The notes under the pieces are model-generated. The model was not told where the DNA came from and ran no database searches. It saw only the letters and a list, made by a program, of their open reading frames with translations. DNA of 64,000 nt, from the NCBI GenBank assembly GCA_945859605.1, contig OX243817.1:24977801-25041800 (forward strand), read 5' to 3'. This document shows, piece by piece, positions 10,726-21,700 of this stretch (position 1 is its first letter; each line of letters starts with the position of its first letter). The DNA comes from Lumbricus rubellus. Its lineage: Eukaryota; Annelida; Clitellata; Crassiclitellata; Lumbricidae. Position numbers and translations under genes: made by a program.

Positions 10726-12660
10726 CAGCTCCTAATTAAAAGACACGGACGCCATGACCCCCGTCGCCATCTTACTTCACGCGAAAGTCATGTGCATTGG
10801 CTGTGCGCTTGTAAACAAAGGCTGTAGATCTAACTCAACGAGGTAAGGCTACGTATAGTCTAACTCTAACAGTTAATAAAATTATTATTTACGAATGGAA
10901 TATACAGGCCAGACGAAAACAAAGGCCAACTGCGTATATTGCAGACAAAGAGACCTACTGAACAAAGGCTTAATTAATAAATGCCTATAGATGCCTATAG
11001 GCCTAAGTCTATTGCATGCCTGTAGCAGGCTCTGTGCGAACGGACATGCGCAGAGTGACCGCTGTGGTCAGCACCGTACGCACATGCCATATAATACATA
11101 TCAATGCGCACATGTTCTGAATATAATTCACACGCAGTAGGATAACATCAGCCAGACGCTGATGTAAGCTGCAATAATAATAATAATGTGGTCCAATTTA
11201 CTCTGCTTAGTAATCTGACGATTCAGACATTCCACGAAATCCACGACCATGTGAAAATACGTAGCATAGGCTTATGCAACGTAACAAAGTGAGATCGCGT
11301 CGCCCTCCTATTCTACACAAGACCGGGACTGGCACTAGTAGAATATTGACATGGATGGAGTAAAAAAGCGTGTGTGCATGACTGCATGTCAGGATGCTTG
11401 TTTAGATGACTTGTCAAGAACATTTTTGTAATAGAGAGTTAGGTCTATAATAGGCCTACATGCAGACTATGATGATAATATATTATGACTATGCGTTCAA
11501 ATACATATAATTATATATTATGTATATTATATAGATTATATATATTATATATATTATATATATTATATGTATTATATATATTATATATATATTATATATA
11601 TTATATATATTATATATATTATATATTATATATATTATATGTATTATATATATTATATATATTATATATATAATATACCAGGGCCTATGTTCTGCGTGTG
11701 TGATTGAGTGTGTGTGCGTGTGTGTGTTTATATATGTGTGTGTGATTGTGAGTGTGTGTGTGCATGATATATTTACGTTATTACGTCGTATGTGTGGATG
11801 TATGGTATGTGTAGGTAGGACTGCATGTGCATAATTATGTATGTCAAAATGTAGCCTACAAATAAACCAGGACATAGACTTTCCGGTGCAAACGTTACAC
11901 TTATTGGCATCACTATTTGATTTATCCCGGAGTGATTTCCAGGGTGAGAATTGCCGGGGGGTTTGGGGTTGTATGGGTTTTTTTGAAACCCAATGTTTAT
12001 GTCATTTTTGCCCATCCCAACATCCATGACCCCAGTTATATTTCTACAATTCTCATACTGGTGATCTTGTGAAGTAGTGCAAGCAGGATATAATTATGTA
12101 GGCCTAATAAAAAAATTATGAGCGGTTCATTCATCTATAATTAATAGGCCTACAGACCTAACAAAGGAGGATCAAGTACAAGACGAGTTATTCACGCATG
12201 TTCATTGAACTTCATTCTTCATTCATTAATTCATTTCAGGAATTTATATAGCGCCCATTAAAGTCCCATTCAAAGCTGAATTGGGGCTCCCAGTCCAACC
12301 ACGGTAATACAAATGGGTGATACAAATGCATGGCTCATATAGCAGATGGAGCCTATACATGTTGTATAGCCTATATTGGCTTTGTTTCTATTGTCACGCT
12401 GACGAATCCATGAAACCATGACAGATAAAACAGAAATCTTATAGGTCTATGCTTGCTTTGATTATGCTAGATTTTCGATTGTGCTTTCATGTTATTGTTA
12501 TTTATACGGCTCTAGGCTTAGGCTGCCTATAAGCGCAGGCCTTCAGGGTGAGTCATGGGATGTGTAGGCCTATGACGTAGGCAGATCGAGGCTTTTGTTG
12601 GTGTGTGTGGAGGAAAGCGGACGGAAGTCGGTAAATTGAATATTACTAATTAAGCCTAAT
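10726..12660. other. Gene-poor stretch
   Basis: Holds AT and TG microsatellites (11508-11672 and about 11690-11770), TAGGCCTA motifs, and a fragment at about 12235-12295 containing ATTTATATAGCGCCC, the inverse of the common SINE tail. No coding sequence is supported. Confidence 0.5.
11508..11672. repeat. TATAT-type AT microsatellite
   Basis: Repeated TTATATATA units with variants TTATATGTA. Long low-complexity Tyr/Ile reading frames here are not genes. Confidence 0.9.
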
Positions 12661-12672
12661 TAGTAATTAGTG

Positions 12673-12961
12673 GTGCGACCTGGTGGCGGACCGGTAACGA
12701 GTCCGCTCACGGAGCGGGAGGTTGCGGGTTCGACTCCCGGTAACGACCTTGGGCAAGTTGTTTACGCACACGTGCCTCTGTCACCAAGCAGTATAATTTG
12801 GTACCGGCGTAAGCTGGGAAGTAAACAGCAAGTCCTGCGATACACTGGCCCCGTGTCCAGGGCCTTGGGATTCGTCCATTGCTGGCTCAGGGCTATGGAA
12901 AAGGAGATGAGCGCCTCCCTATGTTCCTCATGGAACGGGATAGGACTTTACTTTACTTTAC
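12673..12961 (+). mobile_element. Full-length tRNA-derived SINE with 12-bp target duplication
   Basis: The 289-bp element starts GTGCGACCTGGTGGCGG, has a B box GGTTCGACTCCC at about 12726, a unique body, and ends in CTTTA repeats. It is flanked by the identical 12-mer TAGTAATTAGTG at 12661-12672 and 12962-12973. The target lies beside a palindrome, ATTACTAATTA-AGCC-TAATTAGTAAT. The tRNA-like head could be misread as a tRNA gene. Confidence 0.85.
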
Positions 12962-13084
12962 TAGTAATTAGTGAGTCTGCGTTGTCAAGTTTCACACGAC
13001 ATAATTAGGCCTATTGATTTATGTCCTTCGTGTCTGATGTCTGAAAACATATGTAATCAGATGGAATTGTATAAATGTATAGAT

Positions 13085-13229
13085 AAAATACAATACATTA
13101 AACACATTAATTGTCAACAAGTGAGGCCGATAATTAATTAATATAGGCTAATAGAAATTGTGTGGCGTGTAAGTTTTACACTTTGCATGCTTGTAGATCG
13201 AGTTGTAGGCTAGACCTATGATTATAACA

Positions 13230-13261
<32 letters not shown>

Positions 13262-13858
13262 TGTGTGTGTGTGTGAGTGTGTATGGGTAGATGTGTGTGC
13301 GTATAGATGTGTGTGTGTGTGTGTGTTTGTGTGTAGGCCTAGGTGTGTGTTTGTGTGCAATGTACATGCTTGTATGCTACACACATGATTATGAGCTGTT
13401 TTTAACGCCCACAAGAACAACATGAAGCGACTTTTACCCAAAAAATGCAGAAATCATGCTAGTACACCTATACTGAATATCAGTCTGTCTATCTGTTAAC
13501 TGGCTGTCTGTGATGCATGCATGGTTGCCTGTCCGTCTGTCTGACATCAGACGGCATAGGCCTACGCACAATAAACCTCAATATATTATAACCATCCTTC
13601 CAGAACGCATGCAAATCTGTAGGCCTACATAATATACACACATAACATGACACACAAGTACACATGACACACATGTGCATAACACACATTCGCCTCTGAA
13701 TGTTCATTCTGTGAGAGGCGCTATATAGATGTAGGCCTATCTATACAATACAATACAATGAACACATTGTCAACAAGTGAGGCCGATATTATAGAAAATG
13801 CATGGCGTGAAAGTTATACACTTTGCATGTATGTAGAACTAGGCTATGTATGTAACAT
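13085..13858. repeat. Direct duplication, two copies about 655 bp apart
   Basis: Copies at about 13085-13225 and 13742-13858 share GTCAACAAGTGAGGCCGATA, GGCGTG(T/A)AAGTT and ACACTTTGCATG in the same order, with roughly 80-85% similarity by eye. Confidence 0.65.
13228..13340. repeat. TG microsatellite, interrupted
   Basis: Runs of TG separated by TATG and TAGATG. Confidence 0.9.
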
Positions 13859-13978
13859 TTGTTCATGTACATAAAGTTGTATGTTTGTACGTACGCAGTT
13901 AGTAGGGATATGCACACATTATTTTATGTAAGCCTTAGGCCTAATGCAGTTTACATAGACCTATACCCTATGTCTGTG

Positions 13979-14110
13979 TAAGAATTGTAGAAAAATAACG
14001 GGGGGTACGACGTTGGACACTTATCCACTTGGAATCGGAGTGTGAAAAATAGACTTTAACATGGGGCTATAAGAAAGACTGGGGGTTGAACCCCCCCCCC
14101 AACCTTCCGG
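13979..14110. repeat. Dispersed repeat, second copy at 35745-35880
   Basis: Both copies begin GAATTGTAGAAAAATAA and end GGGGGTTGAACCCC, with similar spacing between. The family is about 135 bp; no terminal inverted repeat was recognised. Confidence 0.6.
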
Positions 14111-14130
14111 CAATGTGCACCCTGCACTTT

Positions 14131-15401
14131 ACTTACTTACTTACTTATGGCCTTGGCGATGCCCCAGCACGCAGAAGCCGCTCATTTATGGAAGCTCTCC
14201 ATCCTCCTCTGTTTTCCGCCTGATGCACAGCCTCCTGCATCGACAGCCCCATCTCCTGACAGTCCTCCTTAATCACGTCCCTCCATCGTTTCTTCGGTCT
14301 TCCTCTTTTTCTCCTTCCCTGTACCTCCCCATTGAAGGCTATCTTTGGATACCGGTTGTTTTCCATCCTGACCATGTGCCCAAAGTAGCGCAGTCGTCTG
14401 TTCTGTATTCTGCTCACTACTTCGTTCCGGATGTTTAATCTTTCGTATATAATCTCATTCCGTATTCTATCTCTTCTTGTGACTCCTTCTATCTTTCGTA
14501 GACAGGCCATCTCGAACACCCTTAATCGTTGTTTCTCGGTCTCCCTCAGTGTCCACGTCTCGGAATTGTAGAGTAATGCACTTAACACCAACGTTTCATA
14601 CAACTTGATTTTTGTGTCTCTGCTTATTTCCTTTGCGTTCCATATTTTCCCCAATGCCTGCCATATTCCTCTCGCTATTCCAATTCTTCTTTTCACGTCT
14701 TTCTCTGATCCTCCCTGCGTGCTGATGTTTCCCCCCAAATAAACGAAACTATCCGCCTGCACAAGTTGCTGCCCATCTGCTTCCAGTTGAAACCTCTTAT
14801 CTCCTCCTCCCAGAAGTTGACTTTCTGTTTTCATGACACTTATTGCCATTCCCATATTGCGACTCACTTCCACTACGCTTGTCAGTGTTTCCTGCAAGCC
14901 CTTTGCTTGCTCTGCCAACAGTGCTATGTCATCTGCGAACCTCAGATCTCCTATGACCTCTCCTCCAATCACCGCCCCTCCTCCATTCCATCCAGAGCCC
15001 TAGCCATTATCAACTCCAGAAATATGTTGAAGAGCAAGGGTGACAGGACGCACCCCTGCAGTACTCCCACTACGGTCTCAAACCAGTCCGAGAGTTCACC
15101 ATTCACCCTTACAGCGCTGAAGGTATCCTTATATGCATTCTCCAGTATCCTCACAATCTTCTCAGGGTATCCGTAATGTCTCATGACCTTCCACAATCCT
15201 TTCCTCCATACACTGTCAAATGCTTTCCGAAAATCTATATAGCATACGTAAAGCTCCTTCCCAAATTCTTCGTACTTTTCTGCCAGTTGTCTCAGAGTGA
15301 ATATTTGGTCTATTGTACTTCTATTTACCCTGAATCCGGCTTGAGCCTCAGACAGGATCTCATCAGTCCTCTTCCTGATCCTCTGCAGTATTATTATTAT
15401 T
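14131..15401 (-). mobile_element. 5'-truncated non-LTR retrotransposon with 12-bp target duplication
   Basis: The 1271-bp insertion is bracketed by ACCCTGCACTTT at 14119-14130 and 15402-15413. On the minus strand it holds the C-terminal half of a reverse transcriptase and ends shortly after the stop codon in GTAA repeats. A very short 3' tail of simple repeats is typical of RTE-like LINEs, but the clade is not proved. The 5' end is truncated and carries extra TAATAA units. Confidence 0.9.
14145..15388 (-). pseudogene. LINE reverse transcriptase, truncated and frameshifted
   Basis: Reading from 15388, the frame has AQAGFRVNRSTIDQIFTLRQ, then YIDFRKAFDSVWRKGLWK and GVLQGCVLSPLLFNIFLELI, which are reverse-transcriptase blocks. 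Near 14972 the frame changes; the new frame has the catalytic LRFADDIALL, then the thumb and a C-terminal tail GRRKRGRPKKRWRDVIKEDC, ending at 14145. The endonuclease domain and the start of RT are missing. One frameshift and the 5' truncation make it non-functional. Confidence 0.9.
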
Positions 15402-15413
15402 ACCCTGCACTTT

Positions 15414-16612
15414 GCATAGGCATAATTATAGCGTATACCGCGTAAATCACTTGCAGCGAGATTCTATTTTCTCAGCCTTAGCATTTACAGTCTGACCAGC
15501 TAATAAGCAACTTTCGATTTCTACAAGGACAGGCCACTCCCTACTCGGGCCCGTTTCGTGTGTCCTTGTGAGAACGAGAGTATACGCTGAATGCTGCCAG
15601 GTCGCAGCTGGCTCATTGTCCGGCTCTACGTACAGAGCTGTCGAGGATCACAGATAGGCCTATAGGCTACTATAGATTAGTGACCGTTTATTTATAGCGA
15701 AACAAGGTGTTGATTAATCCTATAATTCGCTAATGAATGGTCCACGACTATAATGATATTACTGCGCAGAACATGGGGCTTTGTTATTTATGGATGTCGC
15801 GACTCGCGACTCGATCGTTTCCGAAACGACTCAAGGTTTTCTACTCGCAAATCGCAAGCAAGGCCAAGCAAGGCAAGGCAGGTCGTTGTAGCTCGTTTCA
15901 AGGCAACCGATTCCACAAGAAACCAGACAATCACACCCTGTGTAGTATTTGTTGACAAGGCCGACGCCTTGTTGAGTCAATCTTCGTTCACGAGTGGGAA
16001 CAGAATCTTACCGCACCAAGTGATGTATTTTATTTCCCTCCCCCCGTTCACGGCCTCGGAAGAAGTCCGGCTTTTATTTCCACACGCGATACTACGATGA
16101 AGGTCAACTGCGTTTGCATGCTTTGACTTGAATTGTTTTTGTGTCCTTCGCTTCTCTGCTTCTCTTTATTTTATGGACCGAAGTTACAATCGCGTGACGG
16201 TCCTTTTAGGTCAATAACTCATATTACTGCGCTAGTAGGTACGCCTGCTAGCTAATGACAATGCGCTGTATGTGTGATGAAAGAATCGTGTGGGTTGCGA
16301 CACGCAAAGTAACAACGCCATACTATAATTCAGGCTACGTGCGAGTCGGCATTGTACTTGTAATTAATAGCCTACTTCGATTTACCTTAAAGTCATTCGT
16401 TGCTGATGCAACTTGTACTGTGAGTTGTGACCGTCTTATGCGCATTTTGCAATGGAGATTGGAAGAAACTCTGGCCCGAAAGGATAGATAGCAAGAAGAA
16501 TCTTTTTATTGAATATAGGCCTAATCACATCTTGGAGTAGCCTACAAAGACTTTAGCAGACAAAAAACACTATTAAAAAACCCACAAAGCAACAGTTACT
16601 GCCCCTGGGGGC
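15414..16612. other. Intergenic, no gene seen
   Basis: The 115-codon plus frame at 15753-16100 lacks recognisable domains or splice context and is not called. TAGGCCTA motifs are scattered. Confidence 0.45.
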
Positions 16613-16770
16613 TGGGACGTATTGGATAACACACTGTCATGGAGATCAGCGGAGCTCAGTTCGATTCCCGAAGCCTCGTAGTAGGATGCTATTAGCACCG
16701 TGTATTGCAGGCCGTCTGTTCTATGATTGTTTCGTTACTTGTGTATGTACAGCGCAGTTGCAGGCGTTTT
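16613..16770 (+). mobile_element. SINE, GGATAACACACTGG family
   Basis: The head ATTGGATAACACACTGTCATGG in pieces and the B box CAGTTCGATTCCCG match the element at 1796. The body (TAGGATGCTATTAGCACCG..GCAGGC) matches 61225-61415. The 3' end is unclear. Confidence 0.6.
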
Positions 16771-17520
16771 ATTAAAGGAAAATATATATCCTTATTCTTT
16801 AAATGACCCACACGCAAACGTAAAATACATTATTTAAGACAAGATGCACCAAACCAAACTGTTACTGTACATATAGGCCTAACAGGGCTTTTTTAACGTG
16901 CAATTGTAGCCTACACAAAATGTGCAGTTCTAAAATGGATTTATGCGGTTGCAGGAGCACATCTGTACAGTTAAAACAACCAAAAAGGTCATTGTCCTCA
17001 GATTGGAAGTAATTTACCATGGAGGGTGGAAAAGGAAAGAATGGGTTATGCAGTTCTAAAAATTCCCAAAACAGCCCTGGTAGTCTGGTACATAAGACTG
17101 ATGATCAACAGCAGCTGTTGGAAGATTTCCATGTAAGCAACAAGCAACAGAACTAATCAAAGGCACTTCCTGCATTTATTATGTCAAATGTCATTAAAAA
17201 ACTATAATTTTATTACATCAAATAGCGAAACAAAATATCACCGTAACAAGTTACCGTGTACAACACCAGTTATTAGGCCTATAATTATGTGTAGGCCTAT
17301 GTATAGGCCTATATGCATGTTATGTAGGCCTATGTATATACATTATACTATCAAGACATATAATATACAGCCTTTTAAGTGCTGCGCATCTAGTTTTATT
17401 TGTAGCTATGTCCATCTAATCGAGTGTTTTTCTATTATGAAAACGTGTCACAGACAGTTTTAAATTAATAAATGTGTTCTATAATTTAAATTTCTTCGAC
17501 ATTTCTTTGTTGAACGTATA
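16771..17520. other. Intergenic, no gene seen
   Basis: AT-rich with a TAGGCCTA cluster at about 17275-17335. Nothing coding is supported. Confidence 0.45.
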
Positions 17521-17528
17521 GTTTGGGC

Positions 17529-17770
17529 CAAGGGCGGATACAGAAACTTTGGACGAGGGGGGGGGCAAAAATTCTAGGCCTTGGCTCTGATTTTTTTCTT
17601 CTCGTATCCGCAAAAAAAGTTGATGACTTTTTTTAGTCATTAAGTCAAAATCCTTGAAAATATACCAAATTATAAGCTTGTTTAAACCAAATGGGGTGGG
17701 GGGGGGGCATGATACATGGGCATTTCTAAATGGGGGCCATGGCCGGATTGCCCCCCTGGATCCGCCCCTG
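17529..17770. mobile_element. hAT-type MITE with 8-bp target duplication
   Basis: Starts CAAGGGCGGATACAG and ends CTGGATCCGCCCCTG (inverted repeats, 13 of 15 matching). It is flanked by GTTTGGGC at 17521-17528 and 17771-17778. Terminal CAGGGGCGGATCCAG plus an 8-bp duplication is characteristic of hAT MITEs. Inside is GATGACTTTTTTTAGTCAT, a motif shared with other MITEs in the window. Confidence 0.88.
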
Positions 17771-17778
17771 GTTTGGGC

Positions 17779-18787
17779 CTACTATACAATTTTGGAACCA
17801 GGCTTATAAAATGTTGATACAGTGCTGGTGTGTATATAGGTAATGTTACAAACATGATTTTTCTGATACACAAAATGTATAAAAGTTTAATAGTATAGTA
17901 AATAATTTTTTTCAGACAGCATCAATGCTGTAATATCACAATAAATTATGACAAGAAGTCAATTAACTAAACACATTCGTTAGGTTGTAGAAATACTTCA
18001 AAAGTTTATTTTAAAAATAAGGCTACAAATGTAGCAGGAATTATTCAATTCAAACCCTACCAATTTAACATTATCAGAAGACACTGCGTCCAGGACTGAT
18101 GACCTAGGAATATTTAAAATATATTAAATCAGACGACACAACTGATAATTTCACATTATTTCCTACTGTTGTAGAATTGCTACATATCACTTTGTATCAA
18201 GCGATCGAATTGAATAATGTCTTGGAAAGCCATGTAATTTCCGTCAGAACAGCCAGAATTTATAAAAGGACAAAACGTAGGATGGCATAAGAATGAATCG
18301 GACATGCATAGTGTTTTCTATTTGCCGCTTCCAGTATTCCATATCTAGTGGAATTGATACTATTTGATACAACATGAAACAAGTCATAGTGAACGACATG
18401 TGTAACATTTGAAGATGTTTAGAAAGATGGAAATACTGCATTGTTCTGAGGCAAAATCCAAGTTTATAAATTTTCATTTACAGAACATACTCTGAGGAAC
18501 TCGCAGCTGCTCCAGCAATTCATCACATGATGTTACTACTCTACTCTAGAGACCTTTCTCTCCAGTCGTGATTGGGTCAGGAGCACTTCTGAGTAGCTAC
18601 TCTTAAAGAGGCGCTATATAAATGTCTGAAATGAATTACATTTATACAGTATACAAAATATATATATATATTCGAAAATCTCAATAATTACTGTCTGTCG
18701 ACAAAACTAGAAAGGAATTGGCAGAAATTGCCACTGCCTTGGAAAAAAGTCTCTCGTTGATTAACTGACTCTTGAAAGCTAGTTAAA
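17779..18787. other. HSDL2 downstream flank / 3' UTR
   Basis: AT-rich; a SINE tail fragment (TCTTAAAGAGGCGCTATATAAATG) in pieces lies at about 18585-18640. The HSDL2 polyadenylation site is not resolved. Confidence 0.4.
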
Positions 18788-21700
18788 TCACAGCTTTGCA
18801 GCACGCATGGATTTCACGAGTTTTTCCAGCTTCATGGCCAATCCCAGGTCTCCTTTGATTTTCAGCTTTCCTGACATGAAGGCCGAAGTTGCATTGAGCT
18901 GACCAGCAAACATCCTCACGAAGTCATCCTTGCTTAGGATCATCGTCACGTCTGGCTTCAAACCCTCTGGTGGATTGCCAACACCTGTGCTACCTGGTGA
19001 ATTCTTCAGGTCCAGATACAGTGAGCCAGACTCTGGAAAGAGAAGACACCCATTTAATTAATCGTAATCTCGTGATTGTAAACTCGCAATTTCTACAGTG
19101 CCCCCAAAAGCTTAGTTGCGGGAACCAGTTTATTCAAAGGCGCTCAATCAAAACAAAGTCAATAGGCAGCGGTAAAGATTTGTACATTTGCACGCTTAGG
19201 GTGGATGACGTTTAGAGTTGAAACGGAGCGGGAGCTAGGGAAAGTGGAGAAATCAGGGTAGGATTTTTGAAAAAACAATGTTTCCAGTTTTAAGCAAAAG
19301 ACATTGTGGAGATACAACCCTTGGTTTTGGTGAGTTCGTATGATGGATCAGATATTTGTTAGCGTTGGTGGAAGCTTGTTCCCAAAGAAGCAGAACAGCA
19401 ATGGTTATAGAGCGATTTGCAAATTCTAGTGATGAACTGATGGATTAACAAGGTCAAAATATAAAGTTTAGGCAGAGACTGGAAAATGTCTGTATACCAT
19501 GGCAGTTTCTAAGGAACCTTTTGCATATTTTTTTCACATTTTGAGCAAGCACAATAACCAATATGCTTGTTACCAAAGTCTAAATCTTAAAATTCTTTGT
19601 TGGTTCTAAATGTGGTTAAATACCAGGTTGAAAAGAAAAATGCTGAATTTGTTTAACCCTTTAATGCCAAGTTGGTAGTAAATGGTATGGGAAATCATAT
19701 ACCCTCCGGCATTAAAGGGTTAACTTAAGTATCTGATAATTCCAGCTTCATCTTACTATTATGTACGATTACTCGGAATACTACCTTCAGACGCTTTCTT
19801 ATTGTCAATTTTTTAAGCAAAAACGCAACATATAATAACAAAAACACCACCAGACCACCTCCACGTTTGCTAACTTACGCAGTCAGTCGAAAATCAATTT
19901 TTTTAGTGTTTTATAACAAAAGTATTAGGTTGAAACTGGGACTGGTTTTTGTTTTTGCAAATCACAATCTCATTGCATACCTTTTAAGTCAAACAGGAAA
20001 AATCCCCCAATGGATTTGACAAGGTCAGCACTGACGAGTGACTTGATTGCATCAAATGTTTTGCTGAGTGCCGGGTCACTGAAACTTGCAGGCGTTGCGG
20101 CAGGCGTTGCAGCTGGTGTTGCAGCTCGCGTTGCAGCTGGCTTTTGTGGTTCGAAAGCACGAATTTGTAAATGAGGATGTTCAACATCATCCAAAAAGAA
20201 ATCACTCAAAAGAGGTGTACCTGAATAAAAAAAACACACCACTATCAATTGTTGAAGTGCCCAAGTCCAGGTAGAAATGAGCAACACCTGTTTTCGAAAA
20301 GTATACCACTGAGCATACTGGATTTTTAATCACAGTATGATATTTGCAATGATATCAAAGATAAAAACATTAGAAAAATCAATTCTCCAACTCTTTTCTT
20401 AAGACTTCTGTACGTACCACTTACAACCGTGGTGAGTTCTGCTGCAAATGATTTCATTGAACATTACGCTGTCAATGGGTTGGTAAGATCAGGTGGCCAG
20501 ACGATGATTGGCCACCCAACCACTCATACTGGCTATGATAAATAAAGTTCCTTGCACTTCAAGAATACAACTGCTTCTCAAGGTTGGCTAAACGAATATT
20601 TATTCCTCACCTTTGTTCCCTCTGTCTGTCTGTCTCTCATTCCCAATACCCTTTCATTCTTTCACAATTTCACCACTTTCATCTCTGATATCACTATAAC
20701 AATTAAAAGGTACTTACAGGCAAGGCAAGGAACATACCTACTGCACCACCGCACCCCACAATTGGTCACCTATGCAATGTTTTATGGGTTCACCCAATCA
20801 TAGAAAAAGGAAAACGGTAAATACCTTTCACACAGGCGTAATCATCAAAGTTTTTGATCCCCTCTTTCGACAGAACTTCGTCGTCGATCAAGAAGTTTCC
20901 AGTGAACTCTCCGCTGTTTTTCAGGAGAATTGCGTACGCCGCGTCTGCCATGATCTCTGGCTTCCGACACTGACTTTCCATGCCTTCGCCACCACCAATT
21001 AATTCGATGGCAGCCGTGTATATGGCTAAATCCACAAACATTGACAGACAATTTATTAGCTAAACAGGTCATTTCCAGAAACATGGAATATATATATTAT
21101 AAAACTGGCAAAATATTTATAGAATCCATCTGACAAACCATAAGGAAGGAATCGCCACTTACAATACCAAGATAATATTACTGCTATGCACAGTTGTAAC
21201 GTTGCAATGTAGAGCATAAGATACGCCAGGGCAGGGAAAAGCTAATATAATTAATAATTTTACGCAACTTCTGTTTAAGTGTACCAGCATGTTCTCAAAA
21301 GCAATTAATCTTTAAGGTAATGAAGAGCGCTTGACATAATTAAAAAGAAACAGTTTGATCACATCATCTCAGAATAAGCTTTGATTAAAAAACATTACCA
21401 ACTTGAAAGCCATACATACAATCCATGACTCAGGAAAATAAAACCAACACCAGACACGCAGTATGCATGATTTTATTTCTTTGTTAGAATGCAGAAAGAG
21501 GATATAACCTGTGCGAGGCCAGAGAGTGTTGACTGCAATTCCATCGGACCTAAGTTCTTCTGACATTCCAAGGGCACACATTGACATTCCGTATTTTGCC
21601 ATTGTGTATGCTAGAGCACAGAACACATTTCCGTAAAAAACAACAAGCATTTTGGGAAATATGTCAAACTATGACAATTGACATTACTTCCAATGTGGTA

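Noticed and set aside
12673..12750. tRNA gene
   Set aside because: The tRNA-like head continues into a SINE body with target duplications and does not fold cleanly into a cloverleaf by eye.
14115..15176. Plus-strand frames at 14115-14438 and 14766-15176
   Set aside because: Shadows of the minus-strand reverse transcriptase.
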